The notes beneath the pieces were generated by a model, which worked only from the letters and a program-made list of their open reading frames with translations, did no database searches and was not told the origin of the DNA. Shown here in pieces: positions 58,315-64,000 of a stretch of 64,000 nt of DNA. The DNA is from Rufibacter ruber (lineage in GTDB: Bacteria; Bacteroidota; Bacteroidia; Cytophagales; Hymenobacteraceae): the NCBI RefSeq assembly GCF_001647275.1, contig NZ_LRMM01000001.1, forward strand, positions 62,001 to 126,000. The letters are read 5' to 3'. The first letter of the stretch is position 1. Every line of letters begins with the position of its first letter. The translations under genes were made by a program, and so were the position numbers.

Positions 58315-59162
58315 ATGACAGAGCAAGCGCAACGCAACTACCACAGAATTGCCGAGGCCATTGGGCATATCAGGCAGAATTTCAGGCAGCAACCCAGTCT
58401 GGAGGAGCTCGCGGAGAAGGTGCACATGAGCCCGTTTCATTTCCAGCGCATGTTCACTGAGTGGGCGGGCGTGAGCCCCAAGAAATTTCTCCAGTACGTG
58501 AGCCTGGCCCACGCCAAGCAGGTGTTGAAAGCCAAAGAAGCCACGCTGTTTGACGCCGTAACCGAGACCGGCCTTTCCGGCACCAGCCGACTCCATGACC
58601 TGTTTGTGAAAATAGAGGGCATGACACCCGGCGAATTCAAAAACGGCGGCGAGCACCTGCGCATCAACTACAGCTTCGGGCATAGCCCGTTTGGCCAGAT
58701 ATTGGTGGCCGCCACGCCCAAAGGGGTTTGCTACATGGCGTTCGCCGAAGACGAACAAGTTGCCTTTGCGGCCTTGCAGCAGCAGTTCCCCAGAGCCCGG
58801 TTTTCGCCGCGGCCGATGTTTTCCAGCAGAACGCCCTGCAGATTTTCAGCCATGACTGGCGCCAGCTGCCCCAGGTAAAGCTGCACCTCAAAGGCACCGA
58901 GTTCCAGTTGAAAGTATGGGAAGCGCTGCTGAAAATCCCTATGGGTAACCTGTGCACCTACGGCAGCATCGCTCAGCAAATCAACCATGCCAAAGCCTCT
59001 AGGGCGGTGGGCACGGCCATTGGCAGCAACCCGGTGGCGTTTCTCATTCCCTGCCACCGCGTGATTCAGGCCAGCGGCGTGTTTGGCGGCTATATGTGGG
59101 GACCAACCCGTAAAACAGCCATTATTGGCTGGGAAGCGGCCAAAATGGATGTCATGGTTTAG
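58315..59162 (+). pseudogene. Ada-like AraC-domain O6-methylguanine-DNA methyltransferase, frameshifted
   Basis: Residues about 1-115 form an AraC-type HTH (LEELAEKVHMSPFHFQRMF and GTSRLHDLFVKIEGMTPGEF), followed by the start of the methyltransferase domain. At a T4 run (58801-58804) the frame is lost; adding one T restores ARFFAAADVFQQNALQ and continues through IPMGNLCTYGSIAQQI to the acceptor Cys in PCHRVIQ, ending at 59162 with about 282 residues. There is no N-terminal methylphosphotriester Cys domain, so it is a two-domain form. It repairs O6-methylguanine by self-alkylation. The break is probably a sequencing error. Confidence 0.83.
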
Positions 59163-59245
59163 CAGTAGTACCACTCCGGCATTTCTCACTTTCATCATCC
59201 TACTTTAATTCTAATCTAAGACAGATATTTTTCACATCCTTCACT

Positions 59246-59752
59246 ATGAAAATTGAAAATAGTACACCAGAAGATTTGCCTAAGATTTTGCGGCTGTACC
59301 AACACGCCAGAGACTTCCAGAAAACAAAGAATGTGGTCACGTGGCCTGATTTCCCAAAGGAGATGATTGAAACTGAAATCAAAGAAAACCACCAATGGAA
59401 ACTGCTCCTGGACGGCCAGATTGCCTGCGTTTGGGCCACCACGTTCACAGACCCGCTCATCTGGGAAGAACGTGACCAGGACCCGGCCGTGTACATTCAC
59501 CGCATTGCCACCAACCCTGCTTTCAAAGGCCAGAACCTGGTGAAAGAAATAGTGGCCTGGGCGAAAGAATACGCTAAAGAGCAAGGGAAAAAGTACATCA
59601 GGCTAGACACCGTGGGCAAAAACAAAGGTCTTATTCACCATTACACCGCCTGCGGGTTCACGTTTCTGGGGCTTTTCAAACTGCAAAACACAGATGGGTT
59701 GCCTGCCCATTACCACCATGCCACGGTGAGTTTGTTTGAGGCGGAGGTGTAA
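59246..59752 (+). CDS. GNAT-family N-acetyltransferase
   Basis: A 168-residue protein. It starts MKIENSTPEDLPKILRLYQ, as GNATs do. The acetyl-CoA loop region is IHRIATNPAFKGQNLVKEIV, with AKEYAKEQGKKYIRLDT and LIHHYTACGFTFLGLF (motif A/B strands). It acetylates an amine, with the substrate unknown. It lies 83 bp after the Ada-like gene and is convergent with def. Confidence 0.88.
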   Translation: MKIENSTPEDLPKILRLYQHARDFQKTKNVVTWPDFPKEMIETEIKENHQWKLLLDGQIACVWATTFTDPLIWEERDQDPAVYIHRIATNPAFKGQNLVKEIVAWAKEYAKEQGKKYIRLDTVGKNKGLIHHYTACGFTFLGLFKLQNTDGLPAHYHHATVSLFEAEV

Positions 59753-59805
59753 GGATTGTATATAAAATCGTTCCCAAGTTCTTATATCATGGAATTAGAG
59801 TAGTT

Positions 59806-59845
59806 GCGTTTTGGACCTCTTTTCGCCAAAACAGGCTCAAAACGC
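59806..59845. repeat. Palindromic element, copy 34
   Basis: GCGTTTTGGACCTC pairs with CAGGCTCAAAACGC with mismatches. It lies between the convergent GNAT and def genes. Confidence 0.75.
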
Positions 59846-59847
59846 AA

Positions 59848-59880
59848 AAACCTCACAGGTCTTGGAGACCTGTGAGGTTT
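59848..59880. terminator. Bidirectional terminator between the GNAT gene and def
   Basis: Perfect 14-bp arms (AAACCTCACAGGTC and its complement) surround the loop TTGGA, directly after a palindromic element. It lies 27 bp from the def stop codon. Confidence 0.75.
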
Positions 59881-59906
59881 CAACTTCTTCACAATCGCAG
59901 GCAACC

Positions 59907-60476
59907 TTACCTTCTGCCAGTAACCCCGGCGAACTTCATGCGGTAATCAGCGTCTACGTCGCCTTTGGAAATTTTGGTGAGTTTGCCTTTAATCAAGCGT
60001 TTCTTTAGGGCAGAGAGGTGGTCGGTGAAGAGAATGCCTTCAATGTGGTCATACTCGTGCTGAATGACGCGGGCGGTAAGGTCGTCGTATTCCTCAATGT
60101 ACTCTTTGCCGTCCAGGTCATAGTACTTGATTTTGATGCGCTCCTGGCGCCACACTTCCTCGCGCACGCCGGGTATGCTCAGGCAGCCTTCGTCAAAGCC
60201 CCACTCCTCTCCGGACTCTTCCAGAATGGTAGGGTTGATGAACGCTTTCTTCACACCTTTTTCTTCTTCGCCCTCTTCCATGAACGGCTTGGAGTCAATC
60301 ACGAACAGCCGGATGCTCTTGCCAATCTGGGGCGCGGCCAGCCCCACGCCGTGGGCGTGGTACATGGTCTCAAACATGTCTTCAATGAGCTTGCCCAGCT
60401 CCGGATAATCCTGCGGAATGTCTGTGGCTTTGGTGCGCAGCACCGCATCGCCGTAGGCAACAATAGGGTAAATCAT
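59907..60476 (-). CDS. def: Peptide deformylase
   Basis: A 189-residue protein. The three family motifs are present: GVGLAAPQIG, EGCLSIP and the metal site QHEYDHIEG. It removes the formyl group from nascent protein N-termini using a metal (Fe2+ in most bacteria) in the cytosol. Its start overlaps the ruvX stop by 4 bp, so the two genes are translationally coupled. The C-terminal extension (KKRLIKGKLTKISKGDVDADYR, abridged) is common in Bacteroidota. Confidence 0.96.
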   Translation of the reverse strand: MIYPIVAYGDAVLRTKATDIPQDYPELGKLIEDMFETMYHAHGVGLAAPQIGKSIRLFVIDSKPFMEEGEEEKGVKKAFINPTILEESGEEWGFDEGCLSIPGVREEVWRQERIKIKYYDLDGKEYIEEYDDLTARVIQHEYDHIEGILFTDHLSALKKRLIKGKLTKISKGDVDADYRMKFAGVTGRR

Positions 60477-60892
60477 AGGTATTGTCTGCTCTCTAAATAA
60501 CTCTGTAAAATAATGGTGGCGCTAATCTTGTCCACGGTTTCTTTGTTGGCGCGGGCTTTCTTGCCCAGCCCCACGTCTATCATTGTCTGAAACGCCATTC
60601 TGGAGGTGAAGCGTTCATCATGGGTCACAACTTTTTTGCCGGGGAACTGTTTCTGCAGCTTCCGCACGAACCCCACCACGTGCTGGGTGTTGTTGGTGTC
60701 GTTCCCGTCCAGGTGCTTGGGCATGCCCACCACAAATTCGTCTACCTCCTCTTTCTGGGTGTAGCTCTGCAAAAACGCCAGCACGTCTTGCGCGTGCACA
60801 GTGTCCAGGGCGCTGGCGATGAGCTGCAGCGGGTCGGTCACGGCCAGCCCCACCCGTTTCACGCCGTAATCAATGGCCATAATTCTACCCAT
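60473..60892 (-). CDS. ruvX: Holliday junction resolvase RuvX (YqgF family)
   Basis: The start at 60892 (MGRIMAIDYGVKRVGLAVTD) gives 139 residues, the family length; a longer frame crosses a palindromic element. It has the RNase H-like core with MAIDYG (catalytic Asp), VVGMPKHLDGNDT and THDERFTSRMA. It acts on DNA or in 16S rRNA processing as described for YqgF. It is cotranscribed with def. Confidence 0.93.
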   Translation of the reverse strand: MGRIMAIDYGVKRVGLAVTDPLQLIASALDTVHAQDVLAFLQSYTQKEEVDEFVVGMPKHLDGNDTNNTQHVVGFVRKLQKQFPGKKVVTHDERFTSRMAFQTMIDVGLGKKARANKETVDKISATIILQSYLESRQYL

Positions 60893-61219
60893 GCGTTTCT
60901 GTTTTTGACCTGTTTTCCGGAAAATAGCCCGAAAACAGCAAGCTAAATAAGTCGACAACTTTCCGTCACCGGGAAAAGGTCTTGGTAGCGAACGGCAGCA
61001 ACAGAAATGTACGGCCTTTCTAGTTTGCCCACAAGTTCCTTTCAGGATGACAAAAGATATTGTACCTCTATTGCCCTTACTTCCAGCTAATCTGCTCCGG
61101 AAGCGGCACAAAGTTAGCGCATTATTCGGGAAACCGCTCTTTTTAGAGGCTACGGCGTTTCACCGCCGAAGACTTTTTTGTACCTTCCCATGAAATTTGA
61201 TGCTCACTTACGCTGCCGT
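60893..61219. other. Intergenic region upstream of ruvX, no gene
   Basis: It holds one palindromic element (60899-60938), which overlaps the 5' leader of ruvX. Minus-strand TAACTTTG at 61116-61109 matches the -7 consensus about 215 nt before ruvX. Nothing else is seen. Confidence 0.45.
60899..60938. repeat. Palindromic element, copy 35
   Basis: CTGTTTTTGACCTG pairs with TAGCCCGAAAACAG with mismatches. It lies in the 5' leader of ruvX, an unusual position for a terminator. Confidence 0.77.
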
Positions 61220-62779
61220 ATGAACGTTTGCCCGTCTTTCCGCCGGTTTTCCTTCTTCGTTTCCCTGCTCTGGATTTGTTCTTTCCACGTTTCGGCCCAG
61301 GCCGATCTGCAGAAACTGGACGCCTATTACCAGAAAGCGCTCAAAGACTGGAATGTTCCCGGCATGGCCATTGCCATTGTGAAAAATGACTCGGTGATTT
61401 TCGCCAAGGGCTACGGCGTGCTGGATGCGCAGAAAGGCGGCGCGGTTGACGCGAACACCGTCTTCGGGATTGCCTCCAACTCCAAAGCCTACACCGCCGC
61501 CGCGCTGGGCATTCTGGTAGACGAAGGCAAACTCAATTGGGATGACCCGGTGACCAAATACCTGCCGTATCTGCAGCTCTACAGCCCGTACGTGACCCAG
61601 CAGCTCAACATCAAAGACCTTTTGAGCCACCGCGCCGGTTTCCAGACTTACTCCGGTGATTTGCTCTGGTACAACACCACCTACACCCGCAAAGAGATTC
61701 TGCAGCGTGCCAAGTACCTGGAGCCCACCTACAGTTTCAGGAGCGGCTACGGCTATTCTAACCTTATGTTCATCGCCGCCGGCGAAGTCATTGAGGCCGT
61801 GTCTGGCAAAACCTGGGAGCAGTTTATTCAAGAACGCTTCTTCGGGCCGCTGGGCATGACCCGTTCGTACACCAGCGTAAACCAATTAAAAGGCGTAACC
61901 AACGTAGCCACACCGCACGCCAATCCGGTGAAGGAAGGCGAAAAACCCGTGCCCACCGTGCTCACCGCCTGGGACAATTGGAACCCCGCCGCCGGTATTT
62001 TCACCAGCGCCCTCCAGCACGCGCAATGGGTACGCCTGCAACTGAACCGCGGCACCTACAAAGGCAAACGCATCTTCTCTGAGGCCGCCAGCCACCAGAT
62101 GTGGACCATGCACAACCCCTTCCCTATTCCGCCCCAGGCCGAAGAAATCAACCCCACCACCCATTTCTCCGGGGCCGGGCTGGGCTGGATGCTCAATGAC
62201 TACGAAGGCCGTAAAATCATTGCCCACGGCGGCGGCCACGAAGGCATGAACAGCCGCACCGTGCTGGTGCCCGAAGAAAAACTGGGCATTGTGATTCTCA
62301 CCAACAGCATGAGCAGCATCATGGCACCCGTAGCCACCTACACCGTTGACCAATTCCTGGGCATCAAAAACGGCCGCGACTGGAGCCAGTTCAACCTGGA
62401 CATGGCCGCCAAGTTCAAAAAGCAACAGGAAGCTACCGCGGCTAAAAAGCCGAAGGAGAAAGCCGCTAAAGCGAAACTGCTGCGCGACCTGAATGACTAC
62501 GTGGGCACCTACCGCAGCCCCTTGTACGGCGACGCCATGATTCGCCTGCAGAACGGTAAACTGGTACTGGATTTGGTGCCGGCCCCAGCACTAGGCGGTG
62601 AATTGTCTCTCTGGAAAGGCGATATCTTTGATTTGGACTGGAAAAATGACTTCGCGCTGTTGACGCCTACGCGGGTGCGGTTTCTGCCGGGGAAAGACGG
62701 TGCTGTGGGCGAGATGCGGCTAGATGCCAACAACCCAGACTTCCATTTTTCTGAGCTGGAGTTTAAGCGGGTAAAGTAG
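61220..62779 (+). CDS. Secreted serine hydrolase (class C beta-lactamase family)
   Basis: The ATG at 61220 (MNVCPSFRRFSFFVSLLWICS) gives a proper signal peptide ending VSAQA and 519 residues; a start at 61178 would put 14 extra residues before it. The beta-lactamase-like domain has the catalytic SxxK in IASNSKAYTAAALG, Y-S-N in GYGYSNLMFIAAG and HGGGHEGMNS as the KTG-equivalent. A C-terminal DUF3471-like domain follows after an Ala/Lys-rich linker (about 415-440). It is probably a periplasmic esterase, D-amino peptidase or carboxypeptidase rather than an antibiotic-resistance enzyme. Confidence 0.9.
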   Translation: MNVCPSFRRFSFFVSLLWICSFHVSAQADLQKLDAYYQKALKDWNVPGMAIAIVKNDSVIFAKGYGVLDAQKGGAVDANTVFGIASNSKAYTAAALGILVDEGKLNWDDPVTKYLPYLQLYSPYVTQQLNIKDLLSHRAGFQTYSGDLLWYNTTYTRKEILQRAKYLEPTYSFRSGYGYSNLMFIAAGEVIEAVSGKTWEQFIQERFFGPLGMTRSYTSVNQLKGVTNVATPHANPVKEGEKPVPTVLTAWDNWNPAAGIFTSALQHAQWVRLQLNRGTYKGKRIFSEAASHQMWTMHNPFPIPPQAEEINPTTHFSGAGLGWMLNDYEGRKIIAHGGGHEGMNSRTVLVPEEKLGIVILTNSMSSIMAPVATYTVDQFLGIKNGRDWSQFNLDMAAKFKKQQEATAAKKPKEKAAKAKLLRDLNDYVGTYRSPLYGDAMIRLQNGKLVLDLVPAPALGGELSLWKGDIFDLDWKNDFALLTPTRVRFLPGKDGAVGEMRLDANNPDFHFSELEFKRVK

Positions 62780-62788
62780 AACCTCCGC

Positions 62789-62830
62789 TGCGTTTTCGGC
62801 CTATTTTTTGAAAAACAGGCGAAAAACGCA
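62789..62830. repeat. Palindromic element, copy 36
   Basis: TGCGTTTTCGGCCTA pairs with CAGGCGAAAAACGCA. It lies 9 bp past the serine hydrolase stop codon. Confidence 0.84.
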
Positions 62831-63021
62831 GTTACACCACTTTCGCATCCTATAATTTTATTGGAATTATCCCAACGTTAGGAACCAGACCGCAGGGGTA
62901 AGGGTTCTTCTGAAACTTAGGCGCAATTTCAGACCAATTGATTCATAAACAGACTACTAGCGCCTGTCAGGTTGTTTTTCAGGGAACAAACTACCAGTTG
63001 TTTATTTTCTCAGGATTATTC

Positions 63022-63041
63022 ATTAGTATTATACTACTAAT
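63022..63041. promoter_or_regulatory. Candidate operator (ATTAGTA-N6-TACTAAT)
   Basis: This is a perfect 7-bp inverted repeat with a 6-bp spacer, 36 bp upstream of the M16 peptidase start. Its position fits a transcription-factor site, but no regulator can be named. Confidence 0.4.
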
Positions 63042-63076
63042 CACCCAACACTAACATTCCTTTAAACAAACTACTT

Positions 63077-64000
63077 ATGTCAAAGAAGAGTACACTGGCG
63101 GTGCTGCTGGCGGCGGCGCTGCTGACGCAGGCCCAGGCGCAGACCAACAGGAAGCCGGCCACCCCGGTGAAGAAGACCGCCTCCGCGGCCAAGGCCCAGC
63201 AGGGCACGCGGCTGGTGGAGAAGGTCACCAGGAAGGGCGGCGAGCTGGTGATCCCCTACGAGAAGTACGTGCTGCCCAACGGCCTGACCGTGATCGTGCA
63301 CGAGGACCACTCTGACCCCGTGGTGCACGTGGACGTCACCTACCACGTGGGCAGCGCCCGCGAGGAGGTGGGCAAGTCGGGCTTCGCCCACTTCTTCGAG
63401 CACATGATGTTCCAAGGCTCCGACAACGTGGCCGACGAGGAGCACTTCAAGATCGTCTCCCAGTCTGGCGGCACGCTCAACGGCACCACCAACCGCGACC
63501 GCACCAACTACTTCGAGACCGTGCCCAGCAACCAGCTGGAGACCGCCCTCTGGCTGGAGGCCGACAGAATGGGCTTCCTGCTCGACGCCGTCACCCAGAA
63601 GAAGTTTGAGGTGCAGCGCGAGACCGTGAAAAACGAGCGCGGGCAGCGGTACGACAACTCGCCTTACGGTTTGGTGTATGAAAAAGTAAGCGCGGCGCTG
63701 TACCCGTATGGCCACCCATACTCCTGGACCACCATTGGCTACATTGAAGACCTGAACCGCGTAGACGTGAACGACCTGAAGAACTTCTTCCTGCGCTGGT
63801 ACGGGCCCAACAACGCCACCCTCACCGTGGGCGGCGACGTGACCCCGGCCCAGGTGGTGAAGCTGGCTGAGAAGTACTTCGGCCCCATCCCGAAGGGGCC
63901 GGAGGTAAAGAACATGAAGCTACCGGCGCCGGTGCTCACCCAGGACCGTTACATTTCGTATGAAGACAACATCCGGTTCCCTATGGTGCAGATGACCTTG
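63077..64000 (+). CDS. M16-family zinc peptidase (C-terminus off window)
   Basis: The frame starts at the ATG at 63077 (MSKKSTLAVLLAAALLTQAQ, a signal peptide) and runs off the window end after about 308 residues. LPNGLTVIVHEDHSDPVVHV is followed by the inverted zinc motif HFFEH in GKSGFAHFFEHMMFQGS and the downstream Glu in ETVKNERGQRYDNSPYG. M16 peptidases in Bacteroidota usually come as tandem pairs of about 440 and 690 residues; the second is not visible. Codon third positions are almost all G/C in the first ~190 codons, unlike neighbouring genes, then change abruptly. Confidence 0.9.
   Translation, partial: MSKKSTLAVLLAAALLTQAQAQTNRKPATPVKKTASAAKAQQGTRLVEKVTRKGGELVIPYEKYVLPNGLTVIVHEDHSDPVVHVDVTYHVGSAREEVGKSGFAHFFEHMMFQGSDNVADEEHFKIVSQSGGTLNGTTNRDRTNYFETVPSNQLETALWLEADRMGFLLDAVTQKKFEVQRETVKNERGQRYDNSPYGLVYEKVSAALYPYGHPYSWTTIGYIEDLNRVDVNDLKNFFLRWYGPNNATLTVGGDVTPAQVVKLAEKYFGPIPKGPEVKNMKLPAPVLTQDRYISYEDNIRFPMVQMTL

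Noticed and set aside
60893-61111. N-terminal extension of ruvX
   Set aside because: It reads through a palindromic element; the RNase H-like core starts at MGRIMAIDYG.
1451-62830. CRISPR array interpretation of the repeated palindromes
   Set aside because: Copies are spaced irregularly by one or more genes, vary in sequence, and no cas genes are present.
63080-63715. A 211-residue minus-strand frame at the right end
   Set aside because: It is antisense of the GC3-rich M16 peptidase; its Gly/Val/His-rich composition is an artefact of that bias.

Overview
The window reads as a stretch of chromosome from a member of the Bacteroidota, order Cytophagales, most likely a Hymenobacteraceae relative (Rufibacter, Hymenobacter or Pontibacter type). 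The support is three secreted proteins with C-terminal type IX secretion (T9SS) sorting domains, a TonB-dependent receptor with an N-terminal carboxypeptidase-regulatory-like domain, Bacteroidota-style promoter boxes (TAnnTTTG), lipoproteins with short Cys signals, and almost no Shine-Dalgarno sequences. The genus is an inference. No rRNA, tRNA, CRISPR array, integrase or transposase gene was found.

Layout. 1-13 kb: TIGR01777 epimerase with a GbsR-type regulator, an SDR, a reductase, a metallopeptidase-SEC-C fusion, a T9SS cargo protein, a MATE transporter, two small stress/unknown-function proteins, and a GH15 glucosidase plus glucose dehydrogenase operon. 13-19.7 kb: an accessory stretch bounded by an inverted ~153-bp repeat, holding YdeI, RidA and WYL-regulator genes, an AT-rich island with one frameshifted PD-(D/E)XK/SEC-C gene, then an SDR with an AraC regulator. 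20-27.5 kb: small conserved proteins, a two-DTG aspartic protease, a membrane XRE regulator, a DUF1016 nuclease and a LamG/FG-GAP T9SS protein. 27.8-31 kb: pnt transhydrogenase operon (pntAA-pntAB-pntB). 31-46 kb: GH3 glycosidase, rocD, hemB, a large BNR-type T9SS protein, a metallophosphoesterase operon, hemJ and hemN. 46-64 kb: GroES-like protein, hmgA, S41 protease, a tandem pair of unknown paralogues, a zinc phospholipase C-like protein, a TonB receptor/PepSY iron-uptake pair, an Ada-like repair protein, a GNAT, def-ruvX, a serine hydrolase and the start of an M16 peptidase.

The most striking non-coding feature is a dispersed palindrome of about 40 bp, present as 36 full and 2 half copies, nearly all just past gene ends. 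Its outer arm bases vary between copies while the two arms usually stay complementary, so the stem rather than the sequence appears to be preserved. It probably acts as the main (often bidirectional) terminator and may be a REP-like family. It is absent from 12.84 to 19.75 kb. Other dispersed repeats (a ~250-bp inverted pair, a ~153-bp inverted pair, a 20-bp motif found three times, and C/T-rich long hairpins) fill the larger intergenic gaps.

Five genes (15.3-17.4, 22.7-23.3, 24.8-27.5, 54.3-55.5 and 58.3-59.2 kb) are each split by a one-base indel at a mononucleotide run, with the family's sequence resuming in the next frame. That density suggests uncorrected homopolymer errors in the assembly rather than five true pseudogenes, although the A8 run in the AT-rich island gene could be a real slippage site.
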